From Thalassotalea piscium (GTDB lineage: Bacteria > Pseudomonadota > Gammaproteobacteria > Enterobacterales > Alteromonadaceae): a stretch of DNA of 64,000 bases. Shown here piece after piece: positions 7,864-17,812 of this stretch (position 1 is its first letter; the number at the start of each line of letters is the position of its first letter). The stretch lies in NCBI RefSeq assembly GCF_030295935.1, contig NZ_AP027362.1, forward strand, positions 682,001 to 746,000, in the 5' to 3' direction. A program made the translations under genes and the position numbers. The notes below the pieces were generated by a model. The model was given only the letters and a program-made list of their open reading frames with translations. It was not told the DNA's origin and ran no database searches.

Positions 7864-10041
7864 TTAAGACCCATTTTTTGCTTTATGCTGTATTCGATAT
7901 TGATGTAACAAAGGCTCTGTATAACCACTTGGTTGCTCACATCCCTTAAACACTAAATCGCACGCCGCTTGAAAAGCAATATTGTTATCAAAATCTTTAG
8001 ACATTGGGCAATATAAACTGTCATTTTGGTTTTGTTGATCAACAATCGTAGCCATTTTCTTCATGCTACTTAGTACCTGCGCTTTTGTGCAGATGCCATG
8101 TTTAAGCCAGTTTGCAATGTGTTGACTAGAAATACGCAAAGTGGCGCGATCTTCCATCAGTCCTACATCGTTTATATCAGGCACTTTTGAGCAACCAATA
8201 CCTTGATCAATCCAACGAACTACATACCCCAAAATACCTTGTGCATTATTGTCTAATTCATTAGTAATTTCTTCTGTGCTCCAGTTGGTTTTGTCGGCTA
8301 ATGGAATAGTAAGAATATCATCGAGGCTTGCTGGTTCTCTGGTGGCTAACTTTTGTTGTAAGCTAAGTACATGGGTTTGGTGATAATGAATAGCGTGTAA
8401 TGTAGCTGCCGTTGGTGAAGGTACCCAAGCAGTATTTGCACCCGCTTGCACATGGTTAATTTTATTGGCTAGCATATTCGACATTTGATCAGGAATAGGC
8501 CACATACCTTTGCCTATTTGGGCTTTACCACTAAAGCCGCAAGCTAAGCCAATATCAACATTATTATCTTCATAAGCGCTGATCCAAGGAGTGAACTTAA
8601 TATCTGCTTTTCTCGCCATCACACCAGCATTCATTGAAGTATGTATTTCATCGCCTGTTCGGTCTAAAAATCCGGTGTTGATAAAGACCACTCTTGCTTT
8701 AGCGGCATGTATGCAGTTTTTTAAATTTACGCTTGTACGGCGCTCTTCATCCATAATACCCATCTTTATTGTGTTTTCAGGTAAATGTAGAAGTTGCTCA
8801 ACCCTTGAAAATAGAAGATCAGCAAATGCGACTTCTGCAGAGCCATGCATCTTTGGCTTTACAATATATATTGAACGAGTGCGGCTATTAGGCTTTTGGC
8901 TATAGCCCTTTACATCATGAAGTGCGATTAGTGATGTCATCACAGCATCAATAATTCCTTCAGGTGCAGCTTTTCCTTGTTGAGTTAATACCGCATCATT
9001 TGTCATTAAGTGACCAACGTTACGCACAAACATAACACTTCGGCCGGGTAACGTTGCAGGCGAACCATTAATAGTTTGATAACTTTTGTCGTTTGCCATT
9101 GAACGGATATATGTTTTTTCACCTTTACTAATTCTTTCGGTCAGTGTGCCTGTATTAAGCCCAAGCCAGTTTCGGTAGGCGATAACCTTATCACTTGCAT
9201 CAACAGCGGCAACTGAGTCCTCACAGTCCATAATTGTGGTGAGTGCCGACTCAAGCATAACATCGCTTACTCCTGCTTTATCGCTTTTTGCTATAGGGTT
9301 CTTGGCATCGAAACATAACTCGAGGTGAAGTTGATTGTTTTCAAAAATTATAGAGTCAGGTCTTTGTGCTTCGCCGGTATAGCCGATACATTGCTTCGGT
9401 TTTGCTAAAGAGTGAGTCTCGTTATTTAATAATGTAACTGCTAACTTACCATCTTTTATTTCATATTTTTTGACCTGATGATGACTACCCTCAGAAAGTG
9501 GGATTGCTTGGTCAAGAATATCTCGTGCAAACGCGATAACTTTATTGCCTCTAATAGGGTTATATTCTGGTGTTTTTTCAGCCCCATCTTTATCACTAAT
9601 AGCGTCAGTACCGTAAAGCGCATCATATAAACTGCCCCACCTAGCATTAACTGCATTTAAAGCAAAACGTGCGTTCATTATAGGAACCACAAGCTGTGGC
9701 CCTGCCATTGTCGCTAATTCTGCATCAACGTTATTGGTTGATATTGTAAAGTCATCAACAACAGGCTCTAAATACCCTATTGCTGTTAAAAATGTTTTAT
9801 ATTCTGAAAAATTAAACAGTTCACCTTGGTGTTGGTCATGCCATTGGTCAATTTTATGCTGTAAATTTTCACGCTTAGCCAATAACGCTTCGTTAGTTAC
9901 ACTTAGCTGATTGATAATGTCAGAAAAGCCTTGCCAAAATTGATCACTGTTGAGCTTGAGTGTTGGCATAACTTCTTTTTCAACGAAGTTATATAAACAT
10001 TCAGCTACTTGTATTTGCCCAATATTAATTCTGTTTGTCAT
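7864..10041 (-). CDS. glcB: Malate synthase G
   Basis: 725-residue cytoplasmic enzyme that condenses glyoxylate with acetyl-CoA to malate, the second step of the glyoxylate shunt. The length and architecture fit isoform G rather than the shorter A form. Landmarks are [54 protein letters not shown], the [13 protein letters not shown] segment and the C-terminal [21 protein letters not shown] that holds the catalytic Asp. The start ATG is preceded by TCGGAGACC. It is separate from aceA, 3 kb away and on the opposite strand, so the two shunt genes are not co-transcribed. Confidence 0.97.
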   Translation of the reverse strand: MTNRINIGQIQVAECLYNFVEKEVMPTLKLNSDQFWQGFSDIINQLSVTNEALLAKRENLQHKIDQWHDQHQGELFNFSEYKTFLTAIGYLEPVVDDFTISTNNVDAELATMAGPQLVVPIMNARFALNAVNARWGSLYDALYGTDAISDKDGAEKTPEYNPIRGNKVIAFARDILDQAIPLSEGSHHQVKKYEIKDGKLAVTLLNNETHSLAKPKQCIGYTGEAQRPDSIIFENNQLHLELCFDAKNPIAKSDKAGVSDVMLESALTTIMDCEDSVAAVDASDKVIAYRNWLGLNTGTLTERISKGEKTYIRSMANDKSYQTINGSPATLPGRSVMFVRNVGHLMTNDAVLTQQGKAAPEGIIDAVMTSLIALHDVKGYSQKPNSRTRSIYIVKPKMHGSAEVAFADLLFSRVEQLLHLPENTIKMGIMDEERRTSVNLKNCIHAAKARVVFINTGFLDRTGDEIHTSMNAGVMARKADIKFTPWISAYEDNNVDIGLACGFSGKAQIGKGMWPIPDQMSNMLANKINHVQAGANTAWVPSPTAATLHAIHYHQTHVLSLQQKLATREPASLDDILTIPLADKTNWSTEEITNELDNNAQGILGYVVRWIDQGIGCSKVPDINDVGLMEDRATLRISSQHIANWLKHGICTKAQVLSSMKKMATIVDQQNQNDSLYCPMSKDFDNNIAFQAACDLVFKGCEQPSGYTEPLLHQYRIQHKAKNGS

Positions 10042-10382
10042 GAGGTCTCCGAAGAATGTATGTTGTTATGAAAGCTTTTATGTAAAAGCACACCTGATTA
10101 CTAATCGATTAAATGAAATGTAAGTGTAATTGCCTAATGCTGCAATAGCACAATATTGACTGTTTAGTTCTTGCTGTACTTGTCTGATTAGCTTGTTGGT
10201 TTAACTTGTTGATATAGTGGTAATTTTAAAGGTGTGCAATGCATTAGGTTATATTATTGTATTAATCGATATACATCATTCATTTGGTGAATGATTGTTT
10301 TTATATTTTTAATGTTTATGAATGCCTATAAACTTACAATATATGCACTACCTCACTTCGCTACAATTACAACATTATTAAG
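10042..10382. other. Intergenic region upstream of glcB
   Basis: AT-rich sequence that must hold the glcB promoter. It contains short inverted repeats such as CATTCATTTGGTGAATG at about 10277-10293, which could be an operator, but I cannot assign a regulator. No reading frame of note. Confidence 0.3.
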
Positions 10383-10616
10383 TAACCAGAACTCGGGTTA
10401 AGCAAAGTTACTCAGTAAGCTATTTTTGAGCCTATCTACGTTGAATTTGTTGCCAATAGCCCGCTATTGGATCAAAAAATTCGCCTTGATATTCACAAAA
10501 CTATCAATACTGAGAAATAAAGGTTAGCTTTTTAAACAGTGAATAAAATTAAACTAATTAAAAAAAACAATGTTTTATGTGAGAAAATCAACATTCATTA
10601 ACCCGAGTTCAGGTTA
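10383..10616. mobile_element. MITE-like element, family B (TAACC..CGAG..GTTA ends), copy 1
   Basis: 234 bp with 19-bp terminal inverted repeats (left TAACCAGAACTCGGGTTAA, right TTAACCCGAGTTCAGGTTA, one mismatch). It is nearly identical, in opposite orientation, to 25478-25708, and is related by its ends and a core segment to 52252-52535. It has no coding capacity, so it is a non-autonomous element. Confidence 0.85.
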
Positions 10617-10639
10617 AGTAATTGTATTATCGCGTTTAA

Positions 10640-11344
10640 TTACTGTACTAAGCTGATCATGATCGGCATTAGTATTGGGCTGATAGCAGCAGTAATAGCA
10701 GCTGATAATATTAATGCTAATGAGCCATAAGCCGCGTGTTGATAACTAATTTGACTAATTGTGGCGGTTCCCAGGGCATGACTTGCCGTTCCTATAGCAA
10801 TTCCTTGCGCATTAGCAGAGGTCACTCCGAGAAAGCTTAACCATGGTATCCCCCATATCGCACCAATTAAGCCGGCGATAATTATAGTAAATGCGGTTAC
10901 TGCGATATTGCCATGAAACTGCTCAGTAATGGCAAGAGCGATAGGCGTAGTAATTGACTTTAACGCAAGTGAAACAGCAACTTCTTGCTCTGCTATTATT
11001 AACCATGTTAACGCAAAGCTGCTGGTAATGGCGATGACTGCGGCAAATACTAATAATAATGTAATTGCTTTCCACTGGCGTTTCATTGAATGTAAGTGCT
11101 GATAAAGCGGAAACCCTAATGTTACCACTGATAGCTCTAATAAAAAGTTAAAAGGGTCGCTATTATCATCATAAAAACTGTAGTTAATATCAAAAACGTA
11201 AAGGCATAAAATAATAAATAGTACAGTTAACAACATTGGGTTAAGCCATATTTTATTTAGCTTAATTTGTAATTGAGCAAATCCTTGGTAAGCTAATATG
11301 GTTAAGCTACAGGTGAGCAATATCGTAAGAAGATCTGTTAGCAC
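10640..11344 (-). CDS. lrgB: LrgB/CidB family membrane protein
   Basis: 234 residues with about seven hydrophobic helices. It carries the LrgB-type segments ALKSITTPIALAITEQFHGN and GIAIGTASHALGTATI. LrgB partners with LrgA in a holin/antiholin-like or small-metabolite (pyruvate, glycolate in other organisms) export system. It lies 20 bp downstream of lrgA in a lysR-lrgA-lrgB unit. The substrate cannot be read from sequence. Its place beside aceA would fit a carbon-overflow role, but that is inference. Confidence 0.88.
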   Translation of the reverse strand: MLTDLLTILLTCSLTILAYQGFAQLQIKLNKIWLNPMLLTVLFIILCLYVFDINYSFYDDNSDPFNFLLELSVVTLGFPLYQHLHSMKRQWKAITLLLVFAAVIAITSSFALTWLIIAEQEVAVSLALKSITTPIALAITEQFHGNIAVTAFTIIIAGLIGAIWGIPWLSFLGVTSANAQGIAIGTASHALGTATISQISYQHAAYGSLALILSAAITAAISPILMPIMISLVQ

Positions 11345-11364
11345 TGGCCATTATTCCTTAAGGT

Positions 11365-11751
11365 TTATTCGGTATTATCTTTTAAAGTGCTATTTTCATA
11401 GCGTTGATAAAATACACCAACGAAAGTAAGTAATAAAAAGGTGGTGATAAAGGTAATTACTACAATGGCGAAGCCGTGCGTTTTAATAAGATCACCGTGC
11501 TCAATAATGCCGACTCCTGCAGGTATAAAACAAACCGCCATATTACGGATAGCCCAAGTTGCAAAAAGCTTAAATTTTACCGGGCTTATCCACTGTAATT
11601 GTAATGCTGTTGTTAGTACTGCCATGCCATACAAGCTTGGCGGAAGTCCACCAATTAAAAAGTTTATCCCGTAGCCACCCGCAAGACAAATAAGCAGCAT
11701 TACTATGGCATATAGCACATCTTTAAGCTGGTTTTTATTCGCATATTTCAT
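11365..11751 (-). CDS. lrgA: LrgA/CidA family holin-like protein
   Basis: 128 residues with four hydrophobic helices and the CidA/LrgA core (IGGLPPSLYGMAVLTTALQL; FIPAGVGIIEHGDLI). Small LrgA-type proteins oligomerise in the inner membrane and act with LrgB. It starts 12 bp after the LysR stop, so it is almost certainly co-transcribed with the regulator and with lrgB. Confidence 0.88.
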   Translation of the reverse strand: MKYANKNQLKDVLYAIVMLLICLAGGYGINFLIGGLPPSLYGMAVLTTALQLQWISPVKFKLFATWAIRNMAVCFIPAGVGIIEHGDLIKTHGFAIVVITFITTFLLLTFVGVFYQRYENSTLKDNTE

Positions 11752-11763
11752 TATGTAGAACGC

Positions 11764-12702
11764 TTATTGGCTTTCTTTTGCAGCTTCAATAACAAGCTGC
11801 CTAAACCAAATATGGCTAGCGTCGTGGTGAAGTAAAGGGCTCCAAATCATTTTTAATTCTATATCTGGGATCTCAAAAGGTGGCTTTAAAATTGTATAGT
11901 TAGCATCGTTTTTATGGAGTAATGCAGCCTTAGTAGGCAAAGTTGCTATCAGTGCATCCTCGTATGCTAGCTGCATTGCTACATGGTAGTTACGAGTAAA
12001 CACTTTAATATCACGCTTTTTACCGATTCTAGCAAGCGCCTCATCAACCCAACCAAGCTTTTGAACATCTTTAGGATCCATTCCAACACCCACCCCAAAA
12101 CCTGTTTTTGACACCCAAACATGCTTTGACGCTAAGTAGGAAGTTAAATTAAAATCGGAAACTATATCGTTTTCAGTGCTAAGTAAGCATGAAAAAGTGT
12201 CTCGCCAAATAGTTTTTTGATGAAAAGACTGTGGTAGTTCATCGAAGCGGTTAATCGCCATATCGATCTTTCCGGCTTCAACATCATGAAAAGTCACATC
12301 ACTAGGCGTCATAAAATCAATAGTTATATTTGGTGCAAGTTGATTTATTTTGCGCAATAAACTTGGAAATAATGTTGAGGCTGCATAATCACTTGCCATT
12401 ATACGAAAAACGCGTTGGCTATTTTTTTCATTAAACTCTTCTTCACCTTGAAGTGCCTCTTCAAGTTCTAATAATATTTTTCTGATCACTGGAGCTAAAG
12501 CGCGAGCACGTTCCGTTGGCACCATACCGTCTGAGGTACGCACTAATATAGGATCCCCAAAAAGGGTTCGTAATCGTTTCAACCCATTACTCATTGCTGG
12601 CTGAGTAATATTTAAGCGACTTGCAGCGCGAGTCACATTTTTCTCGCGTAAAAGAACATCAAGATAGATAAGCAGGTTTAAATCAATTTTAGATATATTC
12701 AT
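11764..12702 (-). CDS. LysR-family transcriptional regulator
   Basis: 312 residues from the ATG at 12702. A TTG 15 bp upstream (12717) would add five residues, but neither start has a strong Shine-Dalgarno. The N-terminal winged helix-turn-helix is typical (LNLLIYLDVLLREKNVTRAASRLNITQPAMSNGLKRLR, about 8-41), followed by a substrate-binding domain (about 90-305). It heads the lrgAB operon and is divergent from aceA across 319 bp. It may therefore control lrgAB, aceA or both. Its effector is unknown. Confidence 0.9.
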   Translation of the reverse strand: MNISKIDLNLLIYLDVLLREKNVTRAASRLNITQPAMSNGLKRLRTLFGDPILVRTSDGMVPTERARALAPVIRKILLELEEALQGEEEFNEKNSQRVFRIMASDYAASTLFPSLLRKINQLAPNITIDFMTPSDVTFHDVEAGKIDMAINRFDELPQSFHQKTIWRDTFSCLLSTENDIVSDFNLTSYLASKHVWVSKTGFGVGVGMDPKDVQKLGWVDEALARIGKKRDIKVFTRNYHVAMQLAYEDALIATLPTKAALLHKNDANYTILKPPFEIPDIELKMIWSPLLHHDASHIWFRQLVIEAAKESQ

Positions 12703-13021
12703 GTTATTAATAGCCAATATAAAAAATATAACTTAACTATATGTCATGACTTATACGTGAAAGCAAGTCGCTTTTCGCAGAAAAAAACAATATAAGTGTA
12801 ATTACTCTAAGTGTGAAACTGGTACTAATTACGATTTAATCATTGATTAGTATAGTTAATATGCAAGTTGTTGAGCAAATCAATCACCTTTATTTATATT
12901 GTGAATGGTAGTGATAAACAATATATATTTCATAAATACCTAAATGATAGTCTACTATTTTGTTATCTGATTTGTTTACTTACAAGTCGAATTACATAAC
13001 TAACTGCTGGAGAGCCAAGCT
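12703..13021. promoter_or_regulatory. Divergent promoter region of lysR-lrgAB and aceA
   Basis: 319 bp, AT-rich, with no reading frame. It must contain the divergent promoters. LysR regulators usually bind T-N11-A motifs in such regions, but I could not pick one site with confidence. The aceA ribosome-binding site CTGGAGAG is at about 13007-13014. Confidence 0.45.
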
Positions 13022-14620
13022 ATGAGTAACTACCGCCAAGAAATAGATGCGTTATCAACACAACTTAAAACAAAAAATAACTGGCAGGCAATTAATGCCG
13101 AATCAGTTGCTCGTATGCGTTTGCAAAACCAATTTAAAACAGGGTTAGATATTGCCAAATATACTGCTGCTATAATGCGTAAAGATATGGACGCGTATGA
13201 TAATGACCCAACTAAATATACACAATCTCTAGGTTGTTGGCATGGATTTATTGGCCAACAAAAAATGATTTCAATTAAAAAACATTTTCAAAACACTGAT
13301 CGCCGCTATTTATACCTTTCGGGTTGGATGGTTGCAGCACTTCGCTCAGAGTTTGGCCCATTACCCGACCAATCCATGCATGAAAAAACCTCAGTTGCTA
13401 GCTTGATTGCCGAATTATATACCTTCCTACGTCAAGCAGATGCGCGTGAACTTGGCGACTTTTTCCGTGAGTTAGATGCTGCCAATGAAGCCGGAGACAC
13501 AGCAAAAGCTAAAGAAGTACAAGCAAAAATTGATGGCCATATTACTCATGTTGTGCCAATTATTGCTGATATTGATGCTGGTTTTGGTAATGCAGAAGCT
13601 ACCTATTTGATGGCTAAGCAAATGATTGAGGCGGGTGCTTGTTGTATTCAAATCGAGAACCAAGTATCTGACGAAAAACAATGTGGTCACCAAGATGGTA
13701 AAGTAACAGTGCCACATGAAGACTTTTTAGCTAAAATTAATGCCGTTCGATATGCATTTATGGAACTGGGTGTAGACGATGGTGTTATTGTTGCACGTAC
13801 CGATTCTTTAGGTGCGGGTTTAACTAAACAAATTGCGGTCACTAAAACACCTGGTGATTTAGGTGACCAATACAATTCATTCTTAGATTGTGAAGAAGTG
13901 TTGCCTGAGAACCTTAATAACGGTGATGTAGTATTAAACCGAGACGGCAAACTGGTTCGCCCTAAACGTTTACCGAGTAATCTGTTCCAATTTAAAGCAG
14001 GAACAGGAGAGGCGCGTTGTATTCTTGATAGTATTACTTCACTTCAAAATGGTGCAGACTTAATCTGGATTGAAACAGAGAAGCCTCATATTGGTCAAAT
14101 TGGCGCAATGGTAGATGCTATCCGTAAAGAAGTGCCTAATGCCAAGCTAGTTTATAACAATTCTCCGTCATTTAACTGGACGCTTAACTTCCGTCAGCAA
14201 GTGTTTGATGCAATGCAAGAAGAAGGTAAAGATGTTTCAGCTTATGACAGAGATCGTTTGATGAGTGCTGAATATGACGAAACTGAGTTAGCAGTAACTG
14301 CAGATGAAAAAATTCGTACCTTCCAAGCTGACGCAGCGGTAGGTGCTGGTATATTCCATCATTTAATTACGTTACCAACATACCATACTGCTGCATTATC
14401 AACTGATAACTTAGCTAAAGAATACTTTGGCGACCAAGGTATGCTTGGTTATGTATTAGGCGTGCAACGTAAAGAGATTCGTCAAGGTATTGCGTGTGTT
14501 AAACATCAGAATATGGCAGGCTCAGATTTAGGTGACGACCATAAAGAATACTTTGCTGGTGAAGCTGCGCTTAAAGCGGGCGGTAAAGACAATACGATGA
14601 ATCAGTTTGCTAATATCTAA
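13022..14620 (+). CDS. aceA: Isocitrate lyase, long form
   Basis: 532-residue enzyme that splits isocitrate into glyoxylate and succinate, the first step of the glyoxylate shunt. It has the catalytic KQCGH motif (Cys about residue 221) and metal/substrate motifs such as IIADIDAGFGNAEATY and YNNSPSFNW. At 532 residues it resembles the longer Pseudomonas/marine form rather than the 434-residue E. coli enzyme. The ATG is preceded by GGAGAG. It is monocistronic, followed by a strong bidirectional terminator. Confidence 0.97.
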   Translation: MSNYRQEIDALSTQLKTKNNWQAINAESVARMRLQNQFKTGLDIAKYTAAIMRKDMDAYDNDPTKYTQSLGCWHGFIGQQKMISIKKHFQNTDRRYLYLSGWMVAALRSEFGPLPDQSMHEKTSVASLIAELYTFLRQADARELGDFFRELDAANEAGDTAKAKEVQAKIDGHITHVVPIIADIDAGFGNAEATYLMAKQMIEAGACCIQIENQVSDEKQCGHQDGKVTVPHEDFLAKINAVRYAFMELGVDDGVIVARTDSLGAGLTKQIAVTKTPGDLGDQYNSFLDCEEVLPENLNNGDVVLNRDGKLVRPKRLPSNLFQFKAGTGEARCILDSITSLQNGADLIWIETEKPHIGQIGAMVDAIRKEVPNAKLVYNNSPSFNWTLNFRQQVFDAMQEEGKDVSAYDRDRLMSAEYDETELAVTADEKIRTFQADAAVGAGIFHHLITLPTYHTAALSTDNLAKEYFGDQGMLGYVLGVQRKEIRQGIACVKHQNMAGSDLGDDHKEYFAGEAALKAGGKDNTMNQFANI

Positions 14621-14673
14621 CCTCTGACTTAGTCTACAACTCTAGAATAGCAGTGTTCCCACTGTGTTTATTT

Positions 14674-14711
14674 AAAAAGCCAACTAACCTAGCGGTTAGT
14701 TGGCTTTTTTT
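14674..14711. terminator. Bidirectional intrinsic terminator (aceA / S9 peptidase)
   Basis: Stem arms AAGCCAACTAACC / GGTTAGTTGGCTT with a 4-nt loop, flanked by an A-run on the left and a T-run on the right. It works for both convergent genes. Confidence 0.9.
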
Positions 14712-14782
14712 ATTTTCGTCTCAATTTAAATCTTAAATCTTACTAACGATGAGATCATTGCTACTGGTTAAGTAGGCTCTCA

Positions 14783-16870
14783 CTAATTACTTAACTGTTG
14801 TAATAAATAAATGTAATTCATTGCTGCAATTTCAGCAGACTGATTAATATCTGCAGCACCGGCATGCCCGCCTTCAATATTTTCATAATATAAAACGTCG
14901 TAGCCCATGTTTTCCATTTTAGCGACCATTTTTCTGGCGTGTGCAGGATGTACTCGGTCATCTCTTGTTGAACTTGTAAAGAATACTTTAGGGTAAGGTT
15001 GAGCACGCTTAACATTTTGGTAAGGCGAATATTCTTTGATATATGCCCATTCACTCTCAATGTCAGGATTCCCGTATTCCCCCATCCAACTAGCACCTGC
15101 TAATAACTTATTAAAGCGCTTCATATCTAACAGTGGTACCTGACATATAACAGCGCTGTATAAATCTGGGCGACGGGTAAAGGCAGCACCTACAAGTAAG
15201 CCGCCATTACTTCCTCCTTGAATACCTAAGTGTTTGCTTGAAGTGATTTTTTTTGCGATAAGATCTTCAGCAATAGCTTCAAAGTCTTCGTAAGCACGGT
15301 GTCTGTTCTCTTTTAACGCGGCTTGATGCCACCTTGGGCCATATTCACCGCCACCGCGGATATTTGCTAGTACATAAACACCGCCTTGCGCTAACCAATT
15401 TTGTCCGACAGATTCAGAGTAAAAAGGTGCTAAACTTACTTCAAAACCACCATACCCGTAGAGTAACGTGGGATTTTTACCATTCTTAATGAGCTTTTTG
15501 TTGCTCACAACAAAGTAAGGTACTTGTGTACCATCTTTTGAGGTCGCCATATATTGTTCAAATTTGTATTTAGACGTGTCAAATTTAGGTGGCTTAGATT
15601 TAAGTAAAGTAATCGCCAGTGTTTGAGCATTCACTTGGTTAACACCTGAAGGTGTTAAAAAATCGGTATAAGATGCGAAAAAGTCATCACTTTCTCTATT
15701 GATACTATAGGCACTAATAGAGCCACTGGTAGGGAATTCAAATAAATGCTCTTGCCAGATATTATTTTTATCTAAATGATATCTAACCAGTTTGTTTTTT
15801 ACATTGTCGAGCCAATTTATAATAATATAAGACTTCGACATAGCGAAAGATGCAATTGAAGTGGTTGCACTTGGCTGAACAAAGGTCAAAAGATCAAAGT
15901 CGTTTTTAATGAAGTCTGAAAAATTAGCGTATACCACACTACCTTGAGCATAAGTATTTCCATTGATTGTCCAATCACTTTTTAGTTCAATAAAAATATT
16001 ACCTTGGTAAACTCCTTGTAAACTAGCATCAGCAGGCATAGCGAGTTTTATTTTTTTACCTTGGTCATAAAGGTATATTGTACGTGTATAAAAAGTATTA
16101 CTTTCATAAATAAAATGGTGTTTGTTATCACCATCTCGCGCTGTATAACCGCCACTACTAACGGAAGTTTTATTCCCTTCAAATAATAAACTTGCTTGCG
16201 TTAATTTTGTACCTCGTTGCCACAGTTTTACTTTTCGTGGATAGCCTGAATCTGTCATGCTATCGCCATCGTTAAAGTCGGTGGCAACCCAAATAGTATC
16301 TGTGTTGTACCAACTAACACTGTTCTTAGCTTCAGGTAGGAAAAAACCATCGGCGATAAACTCTTTAGTATCTAAATTAAACTCGCGTACTTGGGTTGCA
16401 TCTGCACCACCTCGTGAAAGTGAAACTAAGCACCGCTTATAATCAGGGTAGAGACAGCTCATTCCTTTATAAACCCAATTAACACCTTCTTTTTTACTCA
16501 AGTCATCAATGTCTAACACAGTTTCCCATTGTGGATCGTCTTTTTTATATTCGGCAAGCGTTGTACGTCGATAAAGCCCTCTAACATGGGTTTCGTCTTT
16601 CCAAAAATTATAATAGTAATCCCCTTGTTTAAATACACCAGGGATACGCTCCTTATCTTTATATTGAGATAAAATATTATTCTTAAGTAAATTGAATTTA
16701 GGATGTGCTTTGAATGTTTTTAAGGCTTTTTCATTTTTCTTTTTTACCCAAGAAAGTTGTTTTTCTCCTTCTACATCTTCTAGCCATATAAAAGGGTCTT
16801 CTGTCGCATTTGTTTGAAACAAAACAAAGAGCATACTCAGCGTAGCGAGTAGCGTTAAATTGATTTTCAT
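14783..16870 (-). CDS. Prolyl oligopeptidase-like S9 serine peptidase, exported
   Basis: 695 residues starting with a signal peptide (MKINLTLLATLSMLFVLFQ, then TNATEDP). Next come an S9A N-terminal beta-propeller (FIWLEDVEGEKQLSWVKKKNE at its start) and a C-terminal alpha/beta hydrolase. The catalytic Ser is in GGSNGG (about residue 554), the Asp in TRDDRVHPAHA and the His in EGGHAGA (about 670). It is likely periplasmic and cleaves after proline or another preferred residue in short peptides, as oligopeptidases of this group do. It is monocistronic. Confidence 0.93.
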   Translation of the reverse strand: MKINLTLLATLSMLFVLFQTNATEDPFIWLEDVEGEKQLSWVKKKNEKALKTFKAHPKFNLLKNNILSQYKDKERIPGVFKQGDYYYNFWKDETHVRGLYRRTTLAEYKKDDPQWETVLDIDDLSKKEGVNWVYKGMSCLYPDYKRCLVSLSRGGADATQVREFNLDTKEFIADGFFLPEAKNSVSWYNTDTIWVATDFNDGDSMTDSGYPRKVKLWQRGTKLTQASLLFEGNKTSVSSGGYTARDGDNKHHFIYESNTFYTRTIYLYDQGKKIKLAMPADASLQGVYQGNIFIELKSDWTINGNTYAQGSVVYANFSDFIKNDFDLLTFVQPSATTSIASFAMSKSYIIINWLDNVKNKLVRYHLDKNNIWQEHLFEFPTSGSISAYSINRESDDFFASYTDFLTPSGVNQVNAQTLAITLLKSKPPKFDTSKYKFEQYMATSKDGTQVPYFVVSNKKLIKNGKNPTLLYGYGGFEVSLAPFYSESVGQNWLAQGGVYVLANIRGGGEYGPRWHQAALKENRHRAYEDFEAIAEDLIAKKITSSKHLGIQGGSNGGLLVGAAFTRRPDLYSAVICQVPLLDMKRFNKLLAGASWMGEYGNPDIESEWAYIKEYSPYQNVKRAQPYPKVFFTSSTRDDRVHPAHARKMVAKMENMGYDVLYYENIEGGHAGAADINQSAEIAAMNYIYLLQQLSN

Positions 16871-16972
16871 ATATTTCCTATAGTGTTTGTTAAAGCGGTA
16901 TAAAACTTACTGACAAGCTAATTAAAATTCATTACGGTGTCAAAAAAAGTTAATTAATGATGGAATAAAAAC

Positions 16973-17010
16973 GATAAAAGCCGATTAACGTGTGTTAATC
17001 GGCTTTTATC
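16973..17010 (-). terminator. Intrinsic terminator after the DUF481 gene
   Basis: Perfect 17-bp stem (arms GATAAAAGCCGATTAAC / GTTAATCGGCTTTTATC, loop GTGT). On the minus strand it is followed by GTTTTTATT. It ends the mscS-DUF481 transcript before the S9 peptidase gene. Confidence 0.88.
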
Positions 17011-17041
17011 GGCAAAACTTTCGTCTATTACAAATAGCTCA

Positions 17042-17812
17042 TTAAAAACTATATACTAAGGTAATTGCTGTTTGCGTATCTGTTTTATCACGACCTTCAT
17101 CAACTTCTGTGTTGTGATCAACTTTAAATGAAAATTTTAACTGTAGTGTTTGAATTAACTTAGTGGTAATAGACGACTCTGCTCTATAGCGGCTGCTTTC
17201 ACCACTTTCTGGTGCATACTTAACGGTAAGTGATTGTTTAAAATCTACATGTTCATTAATTTTACGCAAGTATAAGGCTTGTGCTTGCACAATAAAGGCA
17301 GTATTGGTTTCACTTGGCTTTGAATCTGTAGCCATAGTAACATCACGCTTGTAACCAGGGCCAATATCAGCAAAGAATGAAGCAACTTCAGTTTTATACC
17401 ATTCACGACCCCAACCAGCTGAAATAGTACTTTGGTTTTCAAAGCCGCTAAAACGACTGTCTTCATAGTAAACATCGCCATAAACATAACTTTTAGAGGT
17501 TTTATCTAAAGTGTAGTTAGTTTTTGATTCGGCTACCCACTTTTGGTCAGTCGTTTTTAGGTGGCTATTGCCATTGTCATCTTCAACATCCGTTTTTCTA
17601 ATTAAAAGATCGAGGGCTAAGGTTGAACGCCATAAATCTTTTTCATACTTTAAATCATAACCGGCTTTAACGTCGGCACTTTTGCTGTTACCGGTTTTAT
17701 ATAAAAAGCCAAGTTCGGCTGATGAGGTAAGTGCTGGCTTTTCTTTAACTTCTTCAGCAACACTGAACATTGGCGCACAACATAGTGCTAATAAAGTTAT
17801 ATTACGATTCAT
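17042..17812 (-). CDS. DUF481 family outer-membrane-type protein (YdiY-like)
   Basis: 256 residues: a short signal peptide (MNRNITLLALCCAPMFSVAEE), then a beta-rich protein of amphipathic strands. It opens with AELGFLYKTGNSKSADVKAG and ends in a C-terminal aromatic residue (AITLVYSF), as expected for an outer-membrane beta-barrel. DUF481/YdiY proteins are of unknown or salt-stress-linked function. The start codon lies inside the end of the mscS gene (11-bp overlap), so the two are translationally coupled. Confidence 0.88.
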   Translation of the reverse strand: MNRNITLLALCCAPMFSVAEEVKEKPALTSSAELGFLYKTGNSKSADVKAGYDLKYEKDLWRSTLALDLLIRKTDVEDDNGNSHLKTTDQKWVAESKTNYTLDKTSKSYVYGDVYYEDSRFSGFENQSTISAGWGREWYKTEVASFFADIGPGYKRDVTMATDSKPSETNTAFIVQAQALYLRKINEHVDFKQSLTVKYAPESGESSRYRAESSITTKLIQTLQLKFSFKVDHNTEVDEGRDKTDTQTAITLVYSF

